Assembly: GCF_014323405.1 (NCBI RefSeq) | Contig: NZ_JACRWE010000004.1 | Span: 434,001-498,000, forward strand | Source of the DNA: Romboutsia faecis | GTDB lineage: Bacteria; Bacillota; Clostridia; Peptostreptococcales; Peptostreptococcaceae | Reading direction: 5' to 3' | DNA length: 64,000 nt | Part shown: piece by piece, positions 1-8,729 of the stretch | Layout of the letters: each line of letters opens with the position of its first letter | Position numbering within the stretch: the stretch's first letter is position 1 | Position numbers and translations under genes: made by a program | The notes under the pieces: model-generated | What the model saw: only the letters and a program-made list of their open reading frames with translations | What the model was told of the DNA's origin: nothing | Database searches by the model: none

Positions 1-2
1 CT

Positions 3-230
3 TGGAATGAAACCTTATCGTTTAATCCTAAGTTACCACAACAATGGAATTCTTATTCATTTAACATAAATTATAGAGAACATACTTTAAAAGTAATAGT
101 TGAGAAAGAAAATGTATTTATAGAGAATATGAGTAAAGGACAAGTAGAACTATCTGTATATGGAGAAAGTTATAAATTTGAAGATAAGCTAACTATAAAG
201 AGAGAAGAAAATTTAGCTTTAAGTATGTAG
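3..230 (+). CDS. C-terminal end of a GH65 disaccharide phosphorylase (maltose/kojibiose phosphorylase type), partial
   Basis: An open frame enters from the left edge and stops at TAG 228-230, giving 75 residues. The reading WNETLSFNPKLPQQW, then a beta-rich segment with NINYREHTLKV, matches the C-terminal jelly-roll end of glycoside hydrolase family 65 phosphorylases, which split maltose or a related disaccharide with phosphate to give beta-glucose-1-phosphate. The next gene, 29 bases on, is an oligo-1,6-glucosidase, so the two probably form the end of a maltose/isomaltose use operon. The catalytic part lies outside the window, so the exact substrate cannot be judged. Confidence 0.7.
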   Translation, partial: WNETLSFNPKLPQQWNSYSFNINYREHTLKVIVEKENVFIENMSKGQVELSVYGESYKFEDKLTIKREENLALSM

Positions 231-259
231 AAATTCACTATATGGAGGAAATAAACATA

Positions 260-1921
260 ATGAGAAAAGCATGGTGGAAAGAAGCTGTAGCTTATCAGAT
301 TTATCCGAGAAGTTTTATGGACTTTAACGGTGATGGAATAGGAGATATTCGAGGTATTATAGAAAAGTTAGATTATTTGGTTTATCTAGGAGTAGACGTA
401 ATATGGGTATCTCCATTTTACAAATCACCAAATGATGATAATGGCTATGATATAAGCGATTATAAAGCTATAATGGATGAATTTGGTACTATGGAGGACT
501 TTGATGAACTATTAAAAGAAGCACATAAAAGAAATATAAAATTGATAGCGGACTTAGTAATAAACCATACTAGTGATGAACATCCATGGTTTATTGAATC
601 AAAGTCTTCTATAGATAACGATAAAAGAGATTGGTATATTTGGAGAAAGGGAAAAAATAATAAAGAGCCAAATAACTGGGAAAGTATATTTAAAGGATCT
701 GCTTGGCAATATGAAGCAGAAACTGGCGAATACTATCTACATTTATTCTCAAAAAAGCAACCAGATTTAAATTGGGAAAATAAAGAAGTAAGAGAAGCAC
801 TATATGAAATGATAAATTGGTGGTTAGATAAAGGTATTGATGGATTTAGGATAGATGCTATAAGTCATATAAAAAAGGACCAAGGTCTTTTGGATATGCC
901 AAACCCTGATAATTTAGAATATGTACCATCTTTTGATAAACATAGCAATAGACCTGGGATACAAAATTTTCTAAAGGAGTTAAAAATAAATACTTTTGAT
1001 AAATATGACATAATGACGGTAGGGGAAGCTGCTGGAGTTGATGCTGATGAAGCTAAAGTTTGGGTTGGTGAAGACGATGGAAAGTTTAATATGATATTCC
1101 AGTTTGAAAATATGGACTTATGGAATGATAATCCAGGTAAAAATGTAGATTGGGTAGAGTATAAAAGGGTCATAAGTAAATGGCAAAATAAGCTTCATAA
1201 TAAAGGATGGAATGCTTTATATATAGAAAATCATGATACACCAAGGGCTGTATCTACATTAGGAAATGATAAAGAGTATATATATGAAAGCGCAACCTCC
1301 TTAGCACTTATGTACTTTATGATGGAAGGGACACCTTTTATATACCAAGGGCAAGAATTAGGTATGACTAACACTAAATTTAATAATATTGAAGAATATA
1401 ATGATGTTAGAGCTAAAAGTGTATATGAAGATAAAATAAAAAGTGGAAGAACTATAGAGGAAGCTTTACGTGAATTAAATGCATCTTCTAGAGATAATAC
1501 AAGAACTCCTATGCAATGGGATTCTTCTAAAAATGGAGGATTTACAGTAGGAAATCCATGGATTAAAGTAAATGAAAATTACGAAGATATTAACGTTGAG
1601 AAGCAGTTAAAAGATAGCAATTCAGTATTAAATTTTTATAAAAATATTATTAAAGTAAGAAAAGAAAATGAATGTTTAATTTATGGATTATATAATCTTA
1701 TTCTAAAAGAAGATAAAAATATATTTGCATATGAAAGAATACTTGATGATAAAAAATTCTTAATAATAACTAATTTGAGCAATTATGATAATACATATTC
1801 TTATAATAAGTTAAATTTAAGATTTAGTAATTTAGTAATATCAAATTATGAAGTTAAAGAGCATAAAGATATAAATAGTATGATATTAAAACCATGGGAA
1901 GCTAGAATGTATAAAATATAA
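260..1921 (+). CDS. malL: Oligo-1,6-glucosidase / alpha-glucosidase, GH13
   Basis: Cytoplasmic GH13 enzyme that releases glucose from alpha-1,6 (and often alpha-1,4) ends of short oligosaccharides. The protein opens with WWKEAVAYQIYPRSF and has region I DLVINHTS, nucleophile D199 in GFRIDAIS, acid/base E256 in TVGEAAG and transition-state D326 in ENHDTPR. These positions agree closely with the well-studied Bacillus oligo-1,6-glucosidases. An in-frame ATG exists at 242, but GGAGG at 244-248 lies inside that extension and is correctly spaced for ATG 260, so 260 is chosen (553 aa). It follows a GH65 phosphorylase by 29 bases and is probably co-transcribed with it. Substrate range (isomaltose, sucrose, trehalulose) cannot be told from sequence. 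Confidence 0.9.
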   Translation: MRKAWWKEAVAYQIYPRSFMDFNGDGIGDIRGIIEKLDYLVYLGVDVIWVSPFYKSPNDDNGYDISDYKAIMDEFGTMEDFDELLKEAHKRNIKLIADLVINHTSDEHPWFIESKSSIDNDKRDWYIWRKGKNNKEPNNWESIFKGSAWQYEAETGEYYLHLFSKKQPDLNWENKEVREALYEMINWWLDKGIDGFRIDAISHIKKDQGLLDMPNPDNLEYVPSFDKHSNRPGIQNFLKELKINTFDKYDIMTVGEAAGVDADEAKVWVGEDDGKFNMIFQFENMDLWNDNPGKNVDWVEYKRVISKWQNKLHNKGWNALYIENHDTPRAVSTLGNDKEYIYESATSLALMYFMMEGTPFIYQGQELGMTNTKFNNIEEYNDVRAKSVYEDKIKSGRTIEEALRELNASSRDNTRTPMQWDSSKNGGFTVGNPWIKVNENYEDINVEKQLKDSNSVLNFYKNIIKVRKENECLIYGLYNLILKEDKNIFAYERILDDKKFLIITNLSNYDNTYSYNKLNLRFSNLVISNYEVKEHKDINSMILKPWEARMYKI

Positions 1922-1935
1922 TAACCTCTACTTAT

Positions 1936-1975
1936 AAAATGGACCTATATTAAGTTATGGGTCCATTCTAATATA
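1936..1975 (+). terminator. Probable intrinsic terminator after the alpha-glucosidase gene
   Basis: AATGGACC (1938-1945) pairs perfectly with GGTCCATT (1960-1967) across a 14-nt loop. The following T-run is weak (TTCTAAT), so termination efficiency is uncertain. Confidence 0.5.
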
Positions 1976-2055
1976 TAAGAATAATGAATATACAATAGAC
2001 CATGTAATTAATAATAAGAATACTGTTGACTTATTATCATATGTATTAGAAAATG

Positions 2056-2087
2056 GCAATAAAAAAGCCAAGGATTAATCCTGGCTA
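2056..2087 (-). terminator. Intrinsic terminator of the LRR protein gene
   Basis: Read on the minus strand, AGCCAGGATTAATCCTTGGCT folds into a hairpin with a short loop followed by TTTTTT (plus strand 2061-2066). It lies about 10 bases beyond the stop codon of the minus-strand surface protein gene. Confidence 0.8.
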
Positions 2088-2097
2088 TAAATAGATA

Positions 2098-3582
2098 CTA
2101 TTTTCTCTTTCTTAAAATGATATTAACTACAATAAGTGCTAAGATTGCAATAATACCTAAAGCACAAAAGATAATAATGGAATTATCTCCAGTTTTAACA
2201 TTTTCAACTTTTTCTTCACCATAATTATAAACTGAAATATTTATAGTTTTATGAACCGTTTCTCTTGATTTTCCTGTAACTTCATAAGTAACTTTATATT
2301 GACCAGATTGAGTTGCAATATTATTTTTATTTGTAACAACAGTATTATCAGATACAATTATATTTTTAGTAATATCAGAGCCATCAGAATCGATAGCTGT
2401 AACATTTTTCATAGGTTCAAATAAGTCACCAACGTATAGGCTTTGATCTTTAGCATTTATTTTAATTTTAGATAATTTTGATATAAAAGTATTCTTATTA
2501 ATAACATTTTTAATTTTTGTAATAACAGTAATATCATTATCAACTATTGTATTGTTACTGTTATTATCAATGTCTACAATAGTGGTGTTGTTATTATTAG
2601 GTTCATCATTATTATCAGGAGTAGCAGGTTCATCAGGTTCATTGTTATTGTCAGGAGGTATTGGCTTATCGGTATCATTAGGTTTTTGAGAGTCTGAATT
2701 ATTTATTTCTATGCCTAAGTAGTAGGTGAAACTCCACCCTTCAATTTCAAAGAATTTAATTTGATATTCTGAAGATTCCTGAATATTAGTTAATGAAATC
2801 TTTGTACCATCTATATTGCCAGATGGATTAATAGATTCAATATTAGCCGTTTCTTTATACATGTTAATTGGTTGAGAAATATCACCTCCTAGAATTAGTG
2901 TTATATCAGAGCCTTTATCAGACTTTATTGTTTCTAGAGTGTAAGTTTGATTATAAGCTTGGAAACCGTACTTAGTATCATCAGTACCATAAGTAGTTAT
3001 TATTTTTTGTGCTATGTTAGCAACTGGTGATAAGTCGATTATATTATTGTTATTTAAAAATAGGCCGTTTAAGTTATCTAAACTAGATAAAGGGGTAACA
3101 TCTTTGATGTTATTATCAGAAAGATTTAATAAGGATAAGTTTTTAGCTGATTCTAGTCCACTTAGATCAGTAATGCCAAGATTAGAAGCATCTAATTCTT
3201 CAAGGCTTAAGATATTAGAGCTATTTATAACCTCAGTTGATCCATCTATACCTAAAGCGTTATTTATGGCGCTTACTAAATTAACATCACGTATTTCTAT
3301 GGGTGTAGGATTATCTATAGTAGAGTTATCTTCAGTTTGGACACTCTCTACAGAGTTAGAAGGTATATTATCTTCTTCGGAGTAATTATCCTCATCAAGA
3401 GTAGTAGATGTGTCATCATGGATTACATCATTAGAATCGGTAGATGTATTAGGGGATTCTATTGTTTGTTCTTGCGAAGGGGGATTTTCAAATAATGCGT
3501 ATACATTTGCAAGATTATATTGACTAATTATGACTATAGAGAGTATTAGTGTAATTGTAATATTCTTAAAGTCTTGCTTCAT
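2098..3582 (-). CDS. Leucine-rich-repeat surface protein with Ig-like domain and sortase-type C-terminal anchor
   Basis: Predicted cell-wall protein of 494 aa. The N-terminus (about residues 1-29) is a signal peptide with the hydrophobic run ITLILSIVIISQYNLANVYA. A Thr/Ser/Asp/Glu-rich stretch follows, then roughly three to four internalin-like leucine-rich repeats (about 95-195, with LSLLNLSDNNIKDVTPLSSL), a beta-sandwich region, and a Pro/Asn/Asp-rich linker of DNNNEPDEP type (about 300-350). A bacterial Ig-like domain with GQYKVTYEVTGKS comes next. The C-terminus has NVKTGDN, a transmembrane helix and RKRK, the layout of a sortase sorting signal, although NVKTG is not the classic LPXTG. 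No sortase gene is in the window. The SD (GGAGGTAGG) lies just upstream of ATG 3582. Likely role: adhesion or cell-surface interaction (inference). Confidence 0.8.
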   Translation of the reverse strand: MKQDFKNITITLILSIVIISQYNLANVYALFENPPSQEQTIESPNTSTDSNDVIHDDTSTTLDEDNYSEEDNIPSNSVESVQTEDNSTIDNPTPIEIRDVNLVSAINNALGIDGSTEVINSSNILSLEELDASNLGITDLSGLESAKNLSLLNLSDNNIKDVTPLSSLDNLNGLFLNNNNIIDLSPVANIAQKIITTYGTDDTKYGFQAYNQTYTLETIKSDKGSDITLILGGDISQPINMYKETANIESINPSGNIDGTKISLTNIQESSEYQIKFFEIEGWSFTYYLGIEINNSDSQKPNDTDKPIPPDNNNEPDEPATPDNNDEPNNNNTTIVDIDNNSNNTIVDNDITVITKIKNVINKNTFISKLSKIKINAKDQSLYVGDLFEPMKNVTAIDSDGSDITKNIIVSDNTVVTNKNNIATQSGQYKVTYEVTGKSRETVHKTINISVYNYGEEKVENVKTGDNSIIIFCALGIIAILALIVVNIILRKRK

Positions 3583-3698
3583 ATTGACCTACCTCCTTAA
3601 TTTAATATAAAAATATATACTTTTATTGAATTACATAGTATATAATATGGTTAAAGCATGGTCTATGTTAATGAATATAAATGAAAAGAGGGATGAGA

Positions 3699-4124
3699 TT
3701 GAAATTAGTGTGGTTAGTAGTAGCAATTCTGTTTGGAATAGGAGAGTTACTTACAACAAGCTTAACTTTAATTTGGTTTAGTATAGGGGCGTTAGTAGTA
3801 TTAGTATTGAGTAGTTTTATATCAAGTATAATATTTCAAGTAATTATATTTGCAATAATATCAATATCTCTTTTAGTTATAGTTACGAAAAAAATAGTTA
3901 AAAAAGATAAAAATTATAAATATGAAACTAATTTGCAGGGAATTTTATCTAAAAGAGGAGTTGTAAGAGAGGATATACTTCCATACAAAACTGGGATAGT
4001 TATTGTAAATGGAGAAGAATGGAGTGCAATAGCAATTGATAATGAAATAATTGAAAAAGGTACTACTGTAGAAGTTATAAGAATAGAAGGCGTAAAACTA
4101 GTTGTGAAAAGTACAACTAATTAA
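3699..4124 (+). CDS. NfeD-like membrane protein
   Basis: Small membrane protein of the NfeD family. Three hydrophobic segments (first ~65 residues, starting KLVWLVVAILFGIGEL) are followed by a soluble OB-fold domain with GILSKRGVVRED and VIVNGEEWSA, ending in VEVIRIEGVKLVVK. NfeD proteins are typically encoded next to SPFH/stomatin proteins and are thought to help organise membrane microdomains. Here the SPFH gene starts 29 bases downstream, so they form an operon. An ATG at 3681 lacks a ribosome binding site, whereas AGAGGG at 3687-3692 is ideally placed for TTG 3699, so TTG 3699 is preferred. It lacks the N-terminal protease domain of long NfeD proteins. Confidence 0.85.
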   Translation: MKLVWLVVAILFGIGELLTTSLTLIWFSIGALVVLVLSSFISSIIFQVIIFAIISISLLVIVTKKIVKKDKNYKYETNLQGILSKRGVVREDILPYKTGIVIVNGEEWSAIAIDNEIIEKGTTVEVIRIEGVKLVVKSTTN

Positions 4125-4153
4125 TAAATTTCAATAAAAATAGGGGGAGAAAG

Positions 4154-5149
4154 ATGTTTAAAGTAATATTAGTAGTAGTATTAGTATTAGTAGTAGTTTT
4201 AATAAGTTTAAGTTATGTAAGAGTAATTAAACAATCTAAAGTAGGTATAGTTATGAGACTTGGAAAATTCCTAAAGGTAGCAGATACAGGTGTACATTTC
4301 TTAGTACCATTTTTAGATCATATGGCTTATGTAATTGATTTGAGAGAAATTGTTATAGATTTCCCACCACAACCAGTTATAACAAAAGATAACGTAACAA
4401 TGCAAATAGATACGGTTGTTTATTATCAAATTACAGACCCAGTAAGATATGTGTTTGAAATAGCAAATCCAATAGCTGCAATTGAGAATTTAACAGCTAC
4501 AACATTAAGGAATATAATAGGTGAATTAGATTTAGATGAAACATTAACATCAAGAGACTTAATTAATACAAAGATGAGATCTATACTTGATGAAGCTACT
4601 GATAAGTGGGGGATAAAGGTAAACAGAGTTGAATTAAAAAATATAATGCCTCCAGAAGATATACAAGTAGCTATGGAAAAGCAAATGAGAGCTGAAAGAG
4701 AAAGAAGAGAGTCAATATTACAAGCAGAAGGTAATAAGGCGTCATCAATATTACAAGCTGAAGGTGAAAAGCAATCAGCTATATTAAGAGCAGAGGCTAA
4801 AAAGGAAGCGATGATTAGGGAAGCAGAGGGTGAAAAAGAATCAGCAATTCTAAGAGCAGAAGGAGAAGCAGAATCTATAAAGAAAATTGCTGTAGCAAGA
4901 GCAGAAGGAGAAGCGGAAGTGATTGTTAGAGTTCAAAAAGCAACAGCTCAAGGATTATATGATGTATTTAAAGCCATGAAAGAATCTGACATTGATGATA
5001 ATATGCTAGCGCTAAAATCGATGGAAGCCTTAGAAAAATTAGCAAAAGGAGATGCTACTAAGATAGTCTTACCTTCAGAAGCAGTTAATCTTTTAGGTAC
5101 ATTTAAAGGGATAAAAGAAGTTTTATCAGATGAGAATAAAAAACAGTAG
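4154..5149 (+). CDS. SPFH/Band 7 (stomatin-like) membrane protein, QmcA/HflC-like
   Basis: 331-aa protein with one N-terminal membrane helix (about residues 2-20), a Band 7/SPFH domain (about 25-185, with SKVGIVMRLGKFLKVADTG and DNVTMQIDTVVYYQITDP), and a long Glu/Ala-rich coiled coil (about 180-275) built from repeats like ILQAEGEK and ILRAEGEAES. Such proteins form ring-like oligomers on the membrane and modulate proteases or lipid microdomains. The start follows a strong AGGGGGAG. The NfeD-like gene upstream is its usual partner. Regulation is not evident beyond shared transcription. Confidence 0.9.
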   Translation: MFKVILVVVLVLVVVLISLSYVRVIKQSKVGIVMRLGKFLKVADTGVHFLVPFLDHMAYVIDLREIVIDFPPQPVITKDNVTMQIDTVVYYQITDPVRYVFEIANPIAAIENLTATTLRNIIGELDLDETLTSRDLINTKMRSILDEATDKWGIKVNRVELKNIMPPEDIQVAMEKQMRAERERRESILQAEGNKASSILQAEGEKQSAILRAEAKKEAMIREAEGEKESAILRAEGEAESIKKIAVARAEGEAEVIVRVQKATAQGLYDVFKAMKESDIDDNMLALKSMEALEKLAKGDATKIVLPSEAVNLLGTFKGIKEVLSDENKKQ

Positions 5150-5170
5150 AATTTGAAATTAAATGAATAA

Positions 5171-5226
5171 ATATAAAGAAAAAAGAAGGAATATGTAAAT
5201 TCCTTCTTTTTTCTTTATATAAGAAA
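5171..5226 (+). terminator. Intrinsic terminator of the NfeD-SPFH operon
   Basis: A perfect 22-bp stem (5171-5192 with 5199-5220) with a 6-nt loop. The distal arm is rich in T (CTTTTTTCTTTATAT). Confidence 0.9.
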
Positions 5227-5474
5227 TTAGATAATTTATAAAATAATAACAAGAAATTAAAAAAATTAAGAGGGATTTTTGAATCTTAGGAGAATTAAAT
5301 CATAATGCAGATGCCCCACTAAATCAAAAAATACTTTATTAAGTATTTAGAGTAGTGCATTTAACTTAAAAATATTAATAGATAAAAAATAAATATGGGA
5401 TTATAAAAAGATATTCAACACTTACAAAATAATTAGTTTTTGTAAAGAAGAACGTTTAAGAGGGGGAGATTTCT

Positions 5475-7382
5475 ATTAAATATGAATCAATAATAACAGA
5501 AGACAATATAAAGAAATTTAAAAGTGGGCAATCAATTAATAGTTACGAATTTATGGGAAGTCATATTGCAAGTCATAAAGGTAAAAAAGGCGTATCCTTT
5601 ATGGTGTGGGCACCAAATGCAAAGCGCGTATACTTAAGTGGAGAATTTAATAACTGGAGTGTAGACTCTCATCCAATGACTAATTTATACAATAGCGGAG
5701 TATGGGGAATATTTATAGAAAATTTATCAGAGGGTGAGAAATATAAATATAATGTAATTGGTTGCGATGGTGTTAGTAGATTAAAATCAGATCCATATGC
5801 TACATTTTCAGAGTTAAGACCAAATACAGCATCTGTAGTATACAATTTAGATGGTTATGAGTGGTCAGATAATAAGTGGCAGGAATGTAAATCTAAAAAA
5901 ATATGTGATAATGAGCCTATGAACATATATGAAGTGAATTTAGGATCATGGAAAAGAAAGTGGGATGGTGATTTCTTTTCATATGAGGAATTATATGAAA
6001 TGGTATATTATGCCAAAGATATGGGATATACACATATCGAAATAATGCCAGTAACTGAATATCCATTAGATATGTCTTGGGGATATCAAACAGTTGGATA
6101 TTATAGTCCTACAAGTAGACATGGTAAACCAAATGAATTCAGAAAGTTTGTTGAGAAATGTCATGAAAATAATTTAGGTGTAATTTTAGATTTTGCTTAT
6201 AGTCATTTTTGTAGAGATGAACATGGATTATATAAATTTGATGGATCTCCTCAATTTGAATATTCAGACCCTACAAAAGCAGATAATCATGGATGGGGAA
6301 CAGCTCATTTTGATTTAGGAAAACCAGAAGTTAATAGTTTCTTATTATCAAATGTACTTTATTGGTTTAAGGAATTTCATATAGATGGAATAAGAGTGGA
6401 TGCAGTATCTAGTATGTTGTATCTAGATTATGATGGAGGAGACTGGAAGCCAAATAAGTATGGCGGAAGGGAAAACTTAGAAGCAATTGACTTTTTAAAA
6501 AAATTAAATGAAACCGTATATAAATATATAAAAAATCCCATTATAGTAGCTGAAGAATCTACTGCATGGCCTATGGTTACGGGACCTACTTATAAGGGGG
6601 CTTTAGGATTTACTTATAAGTGGAATATGGGATGGATGAATGATACATTAAAATACATGGAGATGGATCCGGTATATAGAAAATATCATCATGAATTAAT
6701 TACATTTTCATTTATGTATGCATTTTCAGAAAATTTTATTCTTCCATTATCTCATGATGAAGTTGTTCATGGTAAGAAGTCTTTACTTGATAAAATGCCA
6801 GGAGATACATGGCAAAAATTTGCAAGCCTTAGATTATTATATGCATACTATATGATTCACCCAGGTAAAAAACTTTTATTTATGGGATCTGAGTTTGGTC
6901 AGGGTCTTGAGTGGAGGTATGCATATGGTCTTGAGTGGGAGTTATTACAAATCGATCCACATATAAAAATGCAGGACTATGTTAGAGATTTAAATCATAT
7001 GTATAAAGATGATAAAGCATTATATGAAATGGATAATACTTATGAAGGTTTTGATTTTATAGACCCTCATAATAATGAACAAAGTGTAATAACTATAATG
7101 AGAAAAGGTAAAAAGGATAAGGATTTTACTATTGCAGTAATAAACTTTACGCCAGTAGTTCATTATGACTACAAAATAGGGGTACCATGTAGTGGTATTT
7201 ATGAGGAAGTATTTAACTCAGATGATGAGAAATATTGGGGATCTAATCAAACTATGAATGGATCAGAACTGTTCTCAATGAATGAAAAATGGCATAATAA
7301 AGAACATAATATAACAATAAAAGTACCTCCTTTAGGAGTAACATTTATAAAGTTAAAAAGAGAACTTAAAGATAATGAGTAA
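5475..7382 (+). CDS. glgB: 1,4-alpha-glucan branching enzyme (glycogen branching), probable AUU start
   Basis: Transfers alpha-1,4 chains to 6-positions to branch glycogen. It has an N-terminal CBM48-like module (FMVWAPNAKRVYLSGEFNNW) and a GH13 barrel with DFAYSHF (region I), GIRVDAVSSM (nucleophile Asp), AEEST (acid/base Glu) and LPLSHDEVVH. The first in-frame ATG is 5553, but the frame is open and homologous upstream (SGQSINSYEFMGSH resembles the usual branching-enzyme start). The Shine-Dalgarno AGGGGGAG (5461-5468) lies 6 nt before ATT 5475, and no ATG, GTG or TTG occurs in frame between them. AUU initiation is therefore inferred, giving 635 aa; the conservative start is 5553 (609 aa). 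First gene of the glycogen operon. The 254 bases before it hold no gene. Confidence 0.9.
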   Translation: MKYESIITEDNIKKFKSGQSINSYEFMGSHIASHKGKKGVSFMVWAPNAKRVYLSGEFNNWSVDSHPMTNLYNSGVWGIFIENLSEGEKYKYNVIGCDGVSRLKSDPYATFSELRPNTASVVYNLDGYEWSDNKWQECKSKKICDNEPMNIYEVNLGSWKRKWDGDFFSYEELYEMVYYAKDMGYTHIEIMPVTEYPLDMSWGYQTVGYYSPTSRHGKPNEFRKFVEKCHENNLGVILDFAYSHFCRDEHGLYKFDGSPQFEYSDPTKADNHGWGTAHFDLGKPEVNSFLLSNVLYWFKEFHIDGIRVDAVSSMLYLDYDGGDWKPNKYGGRENLEAIDFLKKLNETVYKYIKNPIIVAEESTAWPMVTGPTYKGALGFTYKWNMGWMNDTLKYMEMDPVYRKYHHELITFSFMYAFSENFILPLSHDEVVHGKKSLLDKMPGDTWQKFASLRLLYAYYMIHPGKKLLFMGSEFGQGLEWRYAYGLEWELLQIDPHIKMQDYVRDLNHMYKDDKALYEMDNTYEGFDFIDPHNNEQSVITIMRKGKKDKDFTIAVINFTPVVHYDYKIGVPCSGIYEEVFNSDDEKYWGSNQTMNGSELFSMNEKWHNKEHNITIKVPPLGVTFIKLKRELKDNE

Positions 7383-7572
7383 ATCAAAGAGAATAAAAGT
7401 ATAAAAGTAGTAGCGATAGAAGATCCAAATTTAAATATAGACAAAAAGTAAATCAAAAATTTAATAAGATAATAAAAGTCAAGAATTTTATAATTTAAAA
7501 CCATAATATAATAAGCATATTAAATAAAATTTTAAAATATATATAAAGTTATCTAGGGGGGAATCAAATTTA

Positions 7573-8727
7573 ATGAATAAAGAAATGATAGCAATGATTT
7601 TAGCAGGTGGTCAAGGTTCTAGATTAGGTGTGTTTACAAAGAGTATAGCAAAGCCAGCTGTATCTTTTGGGGGAAAATATAGAATTATAGACTTCGTATT
7701 AAGTAACTGTTCAAATTCTGGAATAGATACTGTAGGAGTTTTAACACAATATAGACCATTAATATTAAATTCTCATATAGGAATGGGGAGCCATTGGGAT
7801 TTAGATAGAATTAATGGTGGAGTTTACGTATTACAACCATATATGGATGAAAAAGAAGGTAATTGGTATAAAGGAACTGCAAATGCAATATATCAAAATA
7901 TGAATTTTATAGATACATATAACCCAGAATATGTTCTTGTTTTATCAGGAGATCACATATATAAAATGGATTATAGTAAAATGTTAAATTTCCACAAGGA
8001 AAAAAAGGCAAAGGCAACTATTGCAGTAATTGAAGTGCCTTGGGATGAAGCATCTAGATTTGGGATAATGAATGCTAAAGAAGATGGTCAAATATATGAA
8101 TTTGAAGAAAAACCAGAAAATCCTAAAAGTAATTTAGCATCTATGGGAGTTTATATATTTAACTGGAGTACCTTAAGAGATTACTTTATAAAGTCAGAAA
8201 ATAGTAATAAGTGTTTTGATGATTTTGGAAAGAATATAATACCTATGATGTTGGAAGACCAAGCTGAAATGTATGCATATTCATTTAAAGGATACTGGAG
8301 AGACGTTGGAACGATACAAAGCTTATGGGATGCAAATATGGACCTTATAAAATATCCAGATGCAATAGATTTAAATGATTCAAGATGGAGAATATATACT
8401 AATACTATGGCTAGTCCGCCTCAATATATAGGAAAGGATGCAGATATAAGTGAAGCATTAATAGCGGATGGATGCTCTATATTAGGAGATGTAGAAAATT
8501 CAGTTTTATCTCATGGAGTCTATGTAGATGAAAATAGTACAGTTAAAGATTCTGTAATAATGCCTAATGTAAAAATAGGTAAAAATGTAATAATTGAAAA
8601 AGCAATGATTGGAGAAGGTGCAATTATAGAAGATAATGCAATTATAAGAAATAATGAGGATGAAATTAATGTAGTATCGGAATATGAAATTGTAAAACCT
8701 CAACAAGTATTACAAGGGGGAAATTAA
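7573..8727 (+). CDS. glgC: Glucose-1-phosphate adenylyltransferase, catalytic subunit
   Basis: Makes ADP-glucose from ATP and glucose-1-phosphate, the committed step of glycogen synthesis. The nucleotide-binding loop is intact ([12 protein letters not shown]), followed by [15 protein letters not shown], the catalytic region [11 protein letters not shown] and the sugar-phosphate region [11 protein letters not shown]. The C-terminal third is a left-handed beta-helix of hexapeptide repeats. The length, 384 aa, is normal for Firmicute GlgC. The strong SD (AGGGGGG) precedes the ATG. It lies 190 bases after glgB and only 2 bases before glgD, its expected partner subunit. Confidence 0.95.
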   Translation: MNKEMIAMILAGGQGSRLGVFTKSIAKPAVSFGGKYRIIDFVLSNCSNSGIDTVGVLTQYRPLILNSHIGMGSHWDLDRINGGVYVLQPYMDEKEGNWYKGTANAIYQNMNFIDTYNPEYVLVLSGDHIYKMDYSKMLNFHKEKKAKATIAVIEVPWDEASRFGIMNAKEDGQIYEFEEKPENPKSNLASMGVYIFNWSTLRDYFIKSENSNKCFDDFGKNIIPMMLEDQAEMYAYSFKGYWRDVGTIQSLWDANMDLIKYPDAIDLNDSRWRIYTNTMASPPQYIGKDADISEALIADGCSILGDVENSVLSHGVYVDENSTVKDSVIMPNVKIGKNVIIEKAMIGEGAIIEDNAIIRNNEDEINVVSEYEIVKPQQVLQGGN

Positions 8728-8729
8728 TT

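Noticed and set aside
2888..2893. Internal GGAGGTGAT-like sequence on the minus strand of the LRR gene
   Set aside because: It is within the coding sequence on the opposite sense (CACCTCC on plus) and no alternative start with a separate product is supported.
7383..7572. Possible extra coding sequence between glgB and glgC
   Set aside because: Short basic frames are present but lack starts and conserved content. More likely an untranslated spacer.
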